A stretch of DNA of 64,000 bases from Typha latifolia. Taxonomy: Eukaryota > Streptophyta > Magnoliopsida > Poales > Typhaceae. The translations under genes were made by a program, and so were the position numbers. The notes under the pieces are model-generated. The model saw nothing but the letters and a program-made list of their open reading frames with translations, had not been told where the DNA came from and did no database searches. Shown piece after piece: positions 1 through 14,225 of the stretch; positions within the stretch are counted from its first letter, which is position 1, and each line of letters starts with the position of its first letter. The stretch spans positions 6,944,001-7,008,000 of the forward strand of contig CM034111.1 of assembly GCA_019914945.1 (NCBI GenBank), written 5' to 3'.

Positions 1-180
1 CGGTGCCTCCACTCCCATAGTGCTGACATATTAAGCGCCACGAATAGCTGCCCCTAGTTCGCTGCCCCATCTGCATATAAAGGTAACATCACCATCCTCT
101 CCTTATTATACTTTTGAGCAAACGCAATGCCGTATCCCAAGGGAACCTGCATGCCCGTTTATTAATCAAGTCGTGCTTGT

Positions 181-259
181 GTCAAAATAAAGTTGACTTA
201 CTCAAATCCGACTCGACCCGACCCGAACCTGTTTAACCTGACCCGATTGTCACCCCTAA
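181..259. mobile_element. Terminal fragment of a hAT-type MITE
   Basis: This stretch is rich in GACCCGACCCGAA-type words and ends in TTGTCACCCCTAA. That end closely matches the right end of the better preserved element at 38519-39754 (TTGCCACCCCTA). The left end was not found, so this is probably a truncated copy or one running off the left side. The assignment rests only on terminal similarity. Confidence 0.4.
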
Positions 260-2112
260 ATTGACTCGACTCGACTCAACTGACTCGACTAACCTAATCC
301 ATATGGTCGGATCGTAACAATCAAAGTACGCAAGTTTAATGTTGCTTTCAAGAGCACGCATTGACCATGCACTTTGAATTCACCAATTCGGTCACAAAAT
401 GAGTAGAACCCTAATTCACTTTCTTCAACCAAATAATAAAAGTTTGTTAAACGACCCATATAAATTGTCTCACTTTTTTGCAGCCGAACACAACTAAGGT
501 AATTTGACACATTTTAGTTACCACGGAGTTTCATAAATGCAGATAGATCCGTCCAACCTCCCAAGGTAGTAGGCTAGGTCTTTAAGAGAGTTTCTTTCGT
601 AGAAACAATTGCCAGCAATTATTTTGACATTATTGTCACGCCGTTCATAATTTTACCCAAAAATATGCTTCTCATTCAGGGGAGTGATGGCCAGACGGGT
701 CGCCATCAAGTGGGTCCACGAAACCCGATTAATTTAAATTACTTGTGTACCCCAAGATGTGGCCTGTTCTATATTCCTAATACACTCCTTATCAATACAC
801 AATTGGTCCCAGATACGTAACCCAACGAATTTCCGTTGTTAAAGAGATTGAGTGTAGGGTTTAAATATCTAGATTCAATTGCAGCCGGCACTTTTCTTTT
901 ATAATAAGATAGTGCCAATAAAAATGTTAAATAGTTATTTTACTGGTAATTTTTTATATAAAAATAAAATTATCCGAGAGAGTATAAAAATAATTATGTG
1001 ACTGTCATGTAATCTTTTTGGTAGAAATATTAAATAAATAATAACAGAAGTATTTGAGAGATTTTACATGGTTAAGATAGTTACTATGCTATAGAATATA
1101 AATATTAAAAAAATGAACAATTATTCAGTGAGTTTGGTGTAATTATTCAGTGAGTACGAAACTAGAAGCTAATTTGGTAGGAAAGCGACCAATTATAGAG
1201 GCGTGCATCCCGGGTCCACTCTTTTTATTCTCGCTTATTTTTCTTCTTTTTAAATTGTGTATATGGTATACCACTTCCCCACGGAAACCAATCAAATGAA
1301 GCCACGACGACCCTCGAAACACTCAAAGATTCGAAATTGTTTTAGATCGGAATCCTTGCAACGGGATATTTGAGGAATTAGCGGTCAGGACACCCAGTTA
1401 ACCCGTAGTCGCCGGTCATGCGATTGCTGCATTTCTCTTTTCAACAATGAATCTACGAGCTCTCGCATAAACATTGTATGAGTAACAACGATAACTACTG
1501 CAGATGGACCTTTTTAGCGTTAGAATTCTGATTTCGAACTAGTCTGATCCATGAATTATAGAAATTTATAATCTGCGTAGTTCTGAGAAGATAATAAATT
1601 ATTCATATGATATCCGAAAAATATGAAACAGGAGAGATTCGGTCAGTAGCATTGTAATCTATAATTTTTATATTTAAATTTGTTCAGATTCATATTCTAT
1701 TTAGGACATGATTGTGATCTAATTCGAATGAGATGGGTACTCATTTACATAAGCTCATTAATTTATTTCTTTTTCAACTTTAGTTATCTTAGAACTCTTT
1801 ATTTTATTTCTTATAAATAGAGCTTATCGCTTGTATCTTTGCATTGAATTATTGATTTATTAATAATGTCTTCCATAATTTTCTATCTCTGGTATCAAAT
1901 CCTCTCTCTAACCTTGTTACCATCTCCTTTTTGCGGCTTTCCCCTTCACCGCGTCACCCTTTAGAGACTAGATAGACTACTTGAGTCTGTGCACATCGAA
2001 CCCTAACATCACCTAAGAGAAGCCATTTTTGCTATCTAAGACCAATTTAGTTGCGATCCTTCACTGGGTTGCATTAATATAATTATCAAAAAAAGTTTTG
2101 AAAGGTATCTAT
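260..2112. other. Intergenic DNA, no gene recognised
   Basis: AT-rich intergenic sequence. Only short open frames occur, none resembling a known protein. A short direct duplication of ATTATTCAGTGAG lies around 1122-1155. No RNA gene, promoter or complete transposon could be supported. Confidence 0.5.
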
Positions 2113-2120
2113 GCAAAAAA

Positions 2121-2595
2121 GAGAAAAATATTTTTAGTTCCTTGTGGTTAGATCATAATGCACTTCACCCATATAGTTTCATGTGTACTTCTTTACCTCC
2201 TAATGATTAAATCTAAACTAAAATTATTAATTAATTTATCATATTTGTCTATTCATAAGTTAAATTTGAAGATACTTATTACACAAAGTTATAGAGAATT
2301 GTATAAGTTTTCCAATACATCTAAAATAAAAATTAATCAGATTTTAAATGTTTATTTAATCAATGTTATCTAAAATCTAATTTGTATTATTTTAGATGTG
2401 TTGAAAAATTATTTAATTATTTATAACTTTTTTCTAATGAGTATCTTTAAAATCCAACATATAATTTAGCTAAATATGTTAAAAAATAAATAATTATATT
2501 CTAATCTAGACCATGAGAGAGTTACTTAACCGAAATAAAACTATAGAGTATGAAGTTAATTTAGTCTTAACCATAGGAGGTAAATATAATTTCTC
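2121..2595. mobile_element. Foldback/MITE-like element with long imperfect inverted ends
   Basis: The first about 60 bases, starting GAGAAAAATATTT, align imperfectly with the reverse complement of the last about 60 bases, which starts GAGAAATTATATTT. Both arms share a TGGTTA block, a CTTCA block and an ATAGTTT block. The interior is very AT-rich with no credible protein. Similar words (AAAAAAAGTTTT) flank both sides but are not a clean target-site duplication. This looks like an old non-autonomous DNA transposon; its family is uncertain. Confidence 0.4.
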
Positions 2596-2909
2596 ATAAA
2601 AAAAAGTTTTCAAGAGTACATAATGCATTGCCAATACAAAATTTAAGCGGATATACGAATAATATGAGATCATCAAAATTGAACATACATAGGATGAGCG
2701 AAAATTGCCCAGTAAAAAAGAAGAAATGATGGAGTCTTCCGCATAAAATTTGTAAGTACAAGCGTTGGAACATATGTTGGAAACGAGGCCACGGATTCCC
2801 CCCGTCGCTCCCGATTCCATGATAGGTATTTGGTTGGTTTTCATTCGATTGGCTGAACTGTCTCCACCTCTCACCTCATCCTCTTTTTCTTCTCTCTCCT
2901 TATCTCCTC

Positions 2910-2912
<3 letters not shown>

Positions 2913-2948
<36 letters not shown>
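2913..2948 (+). repeat. (CT)18 microsatellite upstream of the protease gene
   Basis: A perfect run of 18 CT dinucleotides lies about 165 bp upstream of the TATA box and about 230 bp upstream of the protease start codon. CT/GA tracts are common in plant proximal promoters and can act as GAGA-factor sites. Function here is inference; length polymorphism is likely. Confidence 0.85.
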
Positions 2949-2949
<1 letters not shown>

Positions 2950-3114
2950 AGAAAACACTGTCTATTAATAATTCCAATATAAAATAAGAAAAGTTACAAT
3001 CTGTACATCTCCATTATTCCTGTTATAATTAAAACTTTTCATAAATAAAATAAATCTGATTAACTAAAAAGTATCCACCCCGTTCCCACCATCCCCTGTC
3101 TTTCTCACCCTCCC

Positions 3115-3120
3115 TATAAA
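3115..3120 (+). promoter_or_regulatory. TATA box of the cysteine protease gene
   Basis: TATAAA lies 57 bp before the ATG at 3177. Transcription would be expected to start near 3145-3155, giving a short purine-rich 5' leader (GAAAGAAAGCAAAAAAAGAAAG). Position and sequence are typical of a plant core promoter. Confidence 0.7.
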
Positions 3121-3176
3121 ATGAACCCAGAGTTGCTCATACGGAAGAAAGAAAGCAAAAAAAGAAAGAAAAGACA

Positions 3177-6215
<3,039 letters not shown>

Positions 6216-6877
6216 GGAAGTGAAACGACCCATTTGGGCAGGCAAGGAGTGGGGACGTGTGTTACTGAAACTGGTGCCAGATTGCCTTTGGACTCATTAT
6301 ATGGTTATAAGAGGCAGTTGGTTGCTGGGTTATTTGGTAATGTTAGATGCTATTGTACATATCCTAAGTTTCCCAATTGCCTGATTAGTTGGACAGTTTA
6401 TATGATTACTTTCAAGAATCTTGCAAATTTACTCCATTGGATTATAATGCAGATTAACTAAGCTATATTTTATTCGATGCCTTCTTTTGTTTTAATATTC
6501 CTGCATGTTAATAATGCTGCCTTGTGACAACCAAATTGTCATGTATTGCATTGCTTATCCTTGGTTTGCATGCATACCCTTCTAAAATATCTTATTTGCG
6601 TGTTACAGTTCAAAAAATCAATATTCGAATGTTGACTACACAGAACACTTATCATGGGTACCACTTAAAACTTGGTTTAATGGGTACCACTTAAAACGCT
6701 TGTTTTTTCACTCATATAGTCTCCCAAATTTAACAAACACTTGAAATTTTATCAATTCAATTATAAAAAGATAGAAAGACCTATACTTTTATTTGTATAT
6801 ATATATTTCAGTTAGAATATATATGCAGTTTCCTCTGTTAGATTATTAAAATTCATAATTATATATGTTAAAATATA
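6216..6877 (+). other. 3' untranslated region and downstream flank of the protease gene
   Basis: After the TGA at 6213-6215 the sequence becomes AT-rich with no further protein frame. The transcript 3' end probably lies within the first 300 bp, but no single poly(A) signal stands out. A short direct repeat (GGGTACCACTTAAAAC) occurs at about 6656 and 6682. Confidence 0.4.
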
Positions 6878-7242
6878 AAATTTTTATAAATTACACTATA
6901 TTTTATCAATCCTGTGATTCACACCTCTACGAGGTTTTTATAATTCAACATCTATTTTTTTATTTATAATTCTTATTTAACACTCTTTATTAATTTAAAC
7001 GGTACTAGTAAAGAAGTATTTCATTGTAATATAAGAAATAATTTATAAATACCTAAATTATTCAGAGATGAGGAAAAATAGTGAGAGTATTTTAATAATT
7101 TGATCGATATTAATTAGTCAAAATAACATCAGGGTGTTAAACGAGAATTATAGAGAAAAATGAGGGGTCAGAATATAAAATTATTAAAGATGAGGTGTAA
7201 ATCACAAAATAAGTAAAATATAGGATGTGATTTATAAAATAC
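6878..7242. mobile_element. MITE related to the element at 31577-32090
   Basis: The ends are inverted repeats: TTTTTATAAATTACACTATA on the left against TTTATAAATCACATCCTATA on the complementary right end. Internal words (TATTTAACAC, ACGGTACTA, AGTCAAAATAACAT) also occur in the same order in the MITE at 31577-32090, so both belong to one family. Coordinates are good to a few bases. It does not overlap coding sequence. Confidence 0.7.
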
Positions 7243-7774
7243 TCTAAAATGCAAGTATCCATGCTTTTTCCATGACTTTTGAAAAGTATATAAAATTTAT
7301 AAGCAGCCTGCACGCAAATAAGAAAAATTTGTAGGAATATATATGTAAAAATATTCTTCATTTATATCGATTTCCATAGCAGTGAGGGAAATTGCTGATC
7401 TATTTCTTTGTCGTATGCACCACTTGATTCCATTAGGAATAATTTCTCGAGCTGATGTTGCCTGCTACCTTTCTTTATTTGCATAAGTTGTCGGATATGA
7501 GTTGGAACTTTTAGATTTTAAAGCAACATTGCAAAATAGTCATTATTTACTTGGACTTTAAAGAAGAAGTTGCGTTTGGGAGACAACTAAGTTATACGGA
7601 GAGTTTCGAAGTTCTATTCTTAGGCATTAGTCAACAGGGCAGCGCTATTATAAGTTGGAAGTCCTTTTCAAAATTCTTGCTGGATGTCTACTCTTTTAAC
7701 TCAATTGCTATTTTTGAGCAATTCTTAGTTTGATCCAATGGTCGTTTGCTTGGATAGATCTATATATACGAATG
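7243..7774. other. Intergenic spacer without recognisable gene
   Basis: AT-rich sequence between a MITE and the first gypsy LTR. No open frame resembles a known protein and no RNA gene was recognised. Confidence 0.4.
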
Positions 7775-8313
7775 TGATCCGTATTTGATCGGATTGATTA
7801 GCAAGAACATTGGGCTTGATTGATTGAGTCTAAATATCCTTTAATTATTTCATGATGTAAGCATTTTAAGTAAGTTTAGTTTAGTCATATGAGCCATTAA
7901 GGCAAGTCCAAATAAGTTATGACAGCACTTATGGTAAATCTAGTTAAGTCAAGTAAGCCTTTAAAGTAAGTCCAATTAAGTCATGTAAATTTTTAAGGTT
8001 AATCCTAATTTGAGTCGTGTCAGCCTTTATGGCTAGTCCTAGTAGGACTCATTGTACCTGATCTCTATATATAGAGTAGTTGGGCTCCGTAGAGAAATTA
8101 TTCTAGCCTGAGTTTATCTTAAGAGCTAGAGTAAGATAACATAGGAGTAGAAGTAAATTAATCTTCCTTCAATATCGCCATTGCTACCCTTCATCTTCCT
8201 CACCATCACCACCGTCATCATCCCTCCTTCCACCCTCTGCATCTACCATCATTCACCATAATCGAAGCCTACACTCCCTTGTTGTAGATCTTCTTTAGTT
8301 GATCCGTAACAAT
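7775..8313 (+). mobile_element. 5' LTR of gypsy element A
   Basis: The segment starts TGATCCG and ends GATCCGTAACA, close to the end GATCTGCAACA of the solo LTR at 57980-58941. A primer-binding site follows at once. It holds degenerate copies of a roughly 35-40 bp unit (AAGTCATGTAAGCC...AAGGCAAGTCC) and a TATATATAGAG box near 8067. The left boundary is approximate. Confidence 0.65.
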
Positions 8314-8316
8314 TTG

Positions 8317-8329
8317 GTATCAGAGTCAT
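8317..8329 (+). other. Primer-binding site of element A
   Basis: TGGTATCAGAGTC follows the LTR by three bases. It matches the 3' end of plant initiator methionine tRNA except at the last bases, as is usual for plant LTR retrotransposons. Confidence 0.75.
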
Positions 8330-8349
8330 CGTTATCCTCGAACTAAATG

Positions 8350-9915
8350 ACAACCACACGAGGGATGGCAGCAAGAGTAACCAAGGAGACTTCTATGACT
8401 AGGGATTGACCGCCAACGACGACTACTTGAGAACACAAGTCCACTGCCGGAACCGCCGACCCCACCACTCTCGGCAACTCAGTCAAAGGTGCTTCAATCC
8501 TTGCAACCAATACAAGCATTCATGGCTGAGATGGTGTTCGCTATTCGCGAACTCCGTGATGAATGGACTCTACGAGCACAAATAGAGAGGAATGTTGCAA
8601 CTCCCGAATCAATGAGCACTGAACTGATTGAAGAGGAGGATGTCGTAGGGTTTGGGGTGGACCCATCCCTTGGGCGTGCACACTAATGGCCGAACCCACT
8701 AGGGTTAGGCGCACAAGATGGAGTTCGGTGCACTAAAACTCCACCACATCCAACGGCTAGGCTTAGTCTGACTCGACAGTGCTTAGAGCTTGGCCCAAAC
8801 CACAAATCCCTAGGGCTTGGACCGAGCCACCCACAGCTAGGGTTTGGCTCAAAACAAACTAGGGTAGACCTTGGCATGAACCACATGCACCAAGACTAGA
8901 GCTTGAATGACCCACAGTTGGAGATTGGCCCGAGCCACCTACACTAATAGGTCATGGTGCCAATGCCACAATGCCCCACCACCTCCACGTGGCAGAAGGG
9001 ACCACGAGGAATGAGGACATGCCATCCATGAAGATAGTCCATTTATAGGGGCTCAATTTTGAACTATACGACTTGATTTTCCTAAGTTTGTTGGAGGCGA
9101 TCCATTAGACTAGCTCTATCGAGCGGATCAATTCTTCACCTACCAAGGGACCCCAGACCACCAGGAAGTCCTAAGAGTCTCGTTCCACTTGGAGGATGTC
9201 ACGATCAGATGGTTGCAAGTGGCAAAATGAACTCAATCGTTTTTGTCTCGGGATGAGTTTACGTCCATCATATGTACTCGATCCGATCCGACTGAGTATG
9301 AAGACTTCTAAGCAATCTTGACTAAGCTAACTTAATGGACCATGGTCCGAGCTTATGAAGAAGAGTTTGAGAGAATTTGCAATCATGTACCAGGTTAGTC
9401 AGACTTAGCCCTCCGCAGCACCTTCGTTAGTGGACTTAGGTTCGACATACAAGTGGAGGTCAAGACCATGAGGCCTAGGATATTGTTGGAGGCCTTTTCT
9501 ATAGCGGCCATGATGGAGGAGAAGGTCAAGGAGCTACGAAGAAGCTCCAAGGTGCCATGGAGCTCTACGAGCTAAAGAGGATCCCTGCTGGCTCCATCGA
9601 GCAGTGTTGAATTTGATCCTCCTACTCGGTCGCAAGGGGGGAAGTCCCTAACGCCCAGTGCTCCTCTCACTGACTTCGGAGGGCAACGGAAGAGCTTCTC
9701 CCGATGGCTAACCTGGTACAAATTGAGGAAAGGATGACTAAGGGTTTGTGCTTCGACTACGATGAGAAATTTGCTCTGGGCCACAAGTATGGGAAACAAC
9801 CTGCGACGATCATGTTCCTTGGAGGACACAAGGAGGGCGAAATGGAGCCATGGAGCGATGAAGAGGAAGTAGCGAATATGGAGGCCGCGAACCACGAGGA
9901 TGAGGGGCATGCCGA
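8350..9915 (+). pseudogene. Decayed gag of gypsy element A
   Basis: Broken frames encode recognisable gag pieces: a leader with a SLQPIQAFMAEM block (about 8489), then LDFPKFVGGDPLD and YRADQFFTYQGTP (about 9075-9160), FHLEDV, YEEEFERI, LRSTFVSGLR and the end KGLCFDYDEKFALGHK, where the zinc knuckle has lost its first cysteines. The same blocks occur intact in the minus-strand polyprotein at 61099-64000. Many stops and frameshifts interrupt it. The frame stops at 9915, where element B is inserted, and resumes at 15034 with the protease. Confidence 0.8.
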
Positions 9916-10754
9916 TGATATGATTTGGACTTCACCGACGTCGTCTTGAGCAAAGATACACCTTATGGGTGTCTTTTCTTATTATGTTAGTATTTTATTC
10001 AAAGAAAAAAATAAGATTTCTGTAGGTTGCATTTGAACGCGGGTGGGTATATTCGAACGCGCTTGCGAACGCCTGCAAGCATTCACAAATACAGAAAACA
10101 CATTTAGTGCATTCGAATGTATTCAACCCCATTCGAATGCGGTCAACGAAAATCCACTATTTCTAGAATTAATAATTGTCATTTTTGAATTGTTTGGTTA
10201 GCCTCTTAAGGTGTTGATGGCAACAAAAAGGATGATATTAAATGAATTGAGTTTTTGCCCTAATCTTTTTCCTATCTTTCTCTCTCATTCTCTCATCCCA
10301 CGACTCCGCCGCCTCTAGCCTCCCTCGACCCACCACTCACCCTAGTCCCTTAGGGGCGGCCAACTCCTCTCGCTTCTTCAAATCTCTCTACATTTGATCT
10401 AACCCTTTCCACCATCCATAATCCTTCCCCCATTCCTTCCTTGCCAGTGCCACCCATTACTTTCGGCCTACCACCTCCATAATCCACCTAGGATCTCGTA
10501 ACCCCATCCATGGATCCAAAGAACGGACTCCCAAACATTCGCCCACTTATCTAAAAATATCTTCAGATCTCGCCATCCGATTTATTTGAAATTAGATTTG
10601 TTGGAAAGCTCTTTTCTAGAGCTATGGCCTATCAAAATTTCTTATTGATCCGACGACTATATTTCTAGGAATCCTCTTCTAAATTTTCATGCAAGATCTT
10701 GTCCAAATATGAAAACATGATAGATCAAACCTTAATCTAGGGGAGATCATACCA
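9916..10754 (+). mobile_element. 5' LTR of gypsy element B
   Basis: Starts TGATATGAT and ends ATCATACCA; the partner LTR at 14226-15033 ends ATCATATCA, so the ends are inverted repeats. Flanks are GCCGA on the left and GCTAA after the 3' LTR. It contains several TTCGAA-like words (about 10030-10140) of the GCGTTCGAACGC type. The two LTRs differ at many sites, mostly C/T and G/A changes, so the insertion is old. Confidence 0.85.
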
Positions 10755-10758
10755 AAAG

Positions 10759-10771
10759 TGGTATTAGAGCC
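10759..10771 (+). other. Primer-binding site of element B
   Basis: TGGTATTAGAGCC lies four bases after the 5' LTR. It is the methionine-tRNA-type site with one C-to-T change. Confidence 0.7.
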
Positions 10772-10819
10772 ACCGTTTATCGGGCACATGCTTCCTATGA
10801 CGACAACCAGAGCCATGGC

Positions 10820-12090
10820 TACAGGGTGAAATGAGGAGGACAAGATTCCCCCAATGGAGGAGGGGGAAACGGTTGCGGGAACTTCCACCCGCGGAACTGC
10901 CCAATCGAATCTGAATATGGAAGAGCCTAGCATTCAAGCCATGATTGGATCTCTTTCTGAATAGATGGCCATTAATAATTAGATGATGATGGAGATGATG
11001 CAGGAAATAGGGGCAACAAGAGAAGCCATGGCGATCGAAAACGCACCAGCAACTCCCTAACGCGAGTCCACCACCATGAACTTGTCACCACCGGTTCAAA
11101 ACCTTCACCAGCAAGAACCTATGCTGCCAACAGAGACCAGCAAGGGTTGTTCCGCTAGGCCAATTGCGGGTGAGCCCGTCCGTCGGGCAAACCTAAACGA
11201 TGATCATCTTGGTGGTCTAGACCCTTGGGATCATCCACCATTCATGATGCATCCTCCTTAGGTTAGACAAGGGCTCGGATATGATCCAGACCGAGACAAC
11301 AATATCTGTGGGCGAACTGTGCGTCTCAACTTTTCAAAGTTCAAAGGCAGCGACTTGGTCGATTGGTTATATAGCGGAACAATTTTTCGCATACCAAGGT
11401 ACAATGGAAGAGTATAAGATGACGCTTGCGAGCTTCCACCTTGAAGATGCAGCAGTTCATTAGTTTCGGGCAGCCAATGTGCGTGAGACGATTAAAAGGT
11501 GGGCCGATTTCTGCACCAATATCACTCGGTGATTTGGAGCGTTGGGGTATGAAAACTTCGATGCTCTCCTCTCAAAGACTGTACAAAGGACCATAGTTGG
11601 AGCATACCAAGAATAATATGAGACAATGAGTAGTCCCTACCAACCTCCCTGGACCGATCAAGAACTTCGCAGCACTTTCATCTCAAGGCTACAGGGAGAC
11701 ATACAAGCCGACGTGAGGGCTTTAAGGCCTAGAACCTTAAAGGAGGCCTTGGAGGATGCAGTACTAATGGAAGACAAGCATCGAGCAATGAGGATGCACA
11801 TCAAACAGAACTGGACAAGCCAAGATAGCTGCAACCCGGTTCAGCCTACCATAGTAGTAGGAAATGCAGCTGGCGTACCAAGAGTTACTGCTGCAAGGGT
11901 GCCTCCTCGGGCACCCCTAAGGCCCTCCCATGATGTGAAGTATGCACCTAGAGGTCCAAGTCAAGCACTCACACCTGCTCAAGTGGAGGAGCAAAGAGCC
12001 AAAGGCCTTTGCTTTCACTGTGATGAGAAGTTCATACCTGAACATCGTTGTGTTGTGTCAAACCGATGGGATCGGTGATGCAAATAAATG
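10820..12090 (+). pseudogene. gag of gypsy element B, degenerate
   Basis: Frames at 11076-11261, 11281-11463 and 11626-12078 encode successive gag parts, separated by stops and frameshifts. Recognisable blocks are VRQGLGYDPDRD, DWLY, FHLEDAA, PPWTDQELRSTFIS, RTLKEALEDAVLMEDKHRAM and the zinc-knuckle block KGLCFHCDEKFIPEHRC. All align with the intact minus-strand polyprotein at 61099-64000, so B and C belong to one family. Gag would form the virus-like particle. This copy cannot make a full protein. Confidence 0.85.
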
Positions 12091-12224
12091 GATTGGAGGA
12101 AGCTGAGGATGAGGTTGCAACTGAAGATGAGGGTGTGGCTGAATAGCAAGGAGTAGTGGAAGAGCAGCTCATGGAAGACATTATGGTCAAAATCTCCTTC
12201 CATGCCTATTCTAGGATAGCTGCA

Positions 12225-12560
12225 CCAAAGACCTTGTAGGTGAACGGTGTAGTTAAAAAGACCACAGTGAGAATCCTGATCAACACTGGGTCTACCCACA
12301 TCTTTATTGATAAGAGGCTTCTTAGGAAGATTGAGCTTAAGTTGGAACCCACGAACGGGTTTGATGTGACAACCGAAGATGGCACCACATTGCAAGCTGA
12401 TTTTATTTGTGGAGGTGTAGAGTTGAAGGTGCAAGGCCAAACTTTCACATTATGTCTTTATTCGTTGGCCTTGTCGGGTGCCGATATTATCTTGGGGATG
12501 AAATGGCTTTAAATCTTAGAGCTTGTAACATTTGATTTTACAAACCTCACACTGACATTT
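12225..12560 (+). pseudogene. Aspartic protease domain of element B
   Basis: The frame 12240-12512 reads NGVVKKTTVRILINTGSTH, then FIDKRLLRKI and a hydrophobic ADIILGMKWL end. The retropepsin active-site triad should be DTG but is NTG here (Asp to Asn, a G-to-A change), so the protease would be inactive. Element C keeps DTGSTHNFIEKRLL at the same place. Flanking stops separate it from gag and RT. Confidence 0.85.
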
Positions 12561-12849
12561 CGGAGGAATGGTTGGAGAGTGCTGCTGGATGGAAACTAGC
12601 CGCGGCAAGGGCCAACGTTGCAATCGCTGTTTTGACTCCCATGTGTAGGGGACGGAGCTCTACTCCTGCAAATGGCTATTGCTGAACTAGAACATCCACC
12701 ATCAAATAGAATACCTGCTGACATGAAGGAAGCTGCTGCAGGAATTCAGCAACCTCTTCGAGGAGCCTCGAGGACTGCCGTCGACTCGCCACTATGACCA
12801 TTGAATCCATATTATCCTAGGAGCTGAACCAACCAATGTTTGATCGTAT

Positions 12850-13480
12850 CAATACCCATATGTCCAGAAGGAGGAGATCAACAAATTGGTGGTCGAGATG
12901 CTAGAGCAAGGGATCATCCAGCCGAGTAGGAGCACCTACTCATCACGGATGCTGCTGGTTTGAGAGAAAGACAGGAGTTGGCGATTCTACGTCGATTATC
13001 GAGCCTTGAATGCAATCACTATCAAAGATCGGTACCCAATACCGGTGATCGAGGAGCTACTGGACGAACTCATAGGGTCGGCTTATTTCAGCAAACTTGA
13101 CTTAAAAGCAGGGTACCATCAAATCTACGTCGACTCGGAAGATGTACACAAAATAGTGTTCCGAACTCACGATGGACACTACGAGTTTCGAGTCATGCCG
13201 TTTGGGCTCACCAACGCACCAGCGACCTTCCAAGGGCTGATGAATGACCTTTTTTGTCTGCTCTTGCGTCGGTGTGTACTCGTCTTTTTTGACAATATTC
13301 TAGTATACAGCAGGAGTTGGAGCGAACACTTGTGGCATGTGCGTGAGGTGTTGAATATCTTGCGACTAAACCAGTTAAAGTCAAGATGAGCAAGTGCCTT
13401 TGGGGTGAGCCACAAGTGGAGTACTTGGGTCACATAATCTTAGTGAGAGGGGTGGAAGCCGATCCAAGCAAGATCAAACA
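12850..13480 (+). pseudogene. Reverse transcriptase domain of element B
   Basis: Frames after 12880 encode typical gypsy RT blocks: [76 protein letters not shown] and FFDNILVYS. The catalytic FDD motif is changed to FDN (about 13290-13300), which would abolish polymerase activity. A stop interrupts the DRSW block near 12961, and a frameshift follows LNQLK near 13385 before WGEPQVEYLGHII. Confidence 0.9.
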
Positions 13481-13489
13481 CATGGTGGA

Positions 13490-14105
13490 CTGACTAATTC
13501 CCTCTAAACCTCGAGAATTGAGGGGATTCCTTAGGTTGACGGGGTACTATCGGTGATCATTTACAATTATGGCAAGATCGCTGCTCGCTGACCTCCTTAC
13601 CTAGAAAAGGAGGGTTTCAATGGACGAGCAAGGCGACGGTGGATTTCGAAGCATTAAAAACAACCATGTCTATCGCACCGGTTTCGACTTTGCTAGATTT
13701 CAGCAAGCCCTTCGTGGTGGAATACGATGCCTCGGGTGCAGGCATTGGAGCTATTTTGATGCATGAGGGCAGGCCCATGGCATATATCAACAAGGCATTG
13801 TCGAACCAGTCGCGACAATTATCCACCTACGAGCATGAAATGCTAGCAATTCTACACGTCGTCACCAAATGACAACCCTATTTGATTGGCCGACGGTTTA
13901 CTATCCGCACGGACCAGTGTAGCTTACCCTACTTCATGGAGCAATGTGTGCACACCCCGGCACAACAATGGTAGGTCATGAAACTCCTTGGGTATGACTA
14001 CGAGCTAGTCTACAAAAAGGGGATCGAGAACCAAGCCGCCAATGCCCTTTTGCGCCAACCGAACACAAGCGAGCTCGCTTCCTTTTCAGCACCAACCTTC
14101 CCTTT
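13490..14105 (+). pseudogene. RNase H domain of element B
   Basis: The frame 13639-13872 encodes FEALKTTMSIAPVSTLLDFS, FVVEYDASGAGIGAIL and STYEHEMLAILHVV, the gypsy RNase H pattern. A stop in place of the usual Trp then leads to YLIGRRFTIRTDQ and LLGYDYELVYKKG. The element then reads ELASFSAPTFPLF and jumps directly to the chromodomain end near 14120, so the integrase is missing. Confidence 0.88.
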
Positions 14106-14225
14106 ATTTTAGATCTACAGAGAGCCAGTGCAGAGGATCGAGTCATGGAGGAGCTTGAGTCAGATATTATGGATCGATTCCCCAATTTCACACTTTGAGG
14201 ACAAGGTGGCGGAAGCATGGTGGAT
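14106..14225 (+). pseudogene. Chromodomain tail and polypurine tract of element B
   Basis: A short stretch around 14128-14200 encodes ELESDIMDRFPNF in broken frames, matching the last residues of the intact element C polyprotein. It is followed by the TTTGAGGACAAGGTGG purine-rich tract that primes plus-strand synthesis just before the 3' LTR. About 1.5 kb of integrase present in element C is absent between this and RNase H. Confidence 0.75.

Noticed and set aside
289..510. 73-codon minus-strand frame near the left edge
   Set aside because: No recognisable motif, no splice context and no similarity to known proteins that I can name.
8683..8886. Minus-strand frame of 67 codons in element A
   Set aside because: It overlaps the gag leader region, consists of repeats of GGGTTTGG-type sequence and has no homology.
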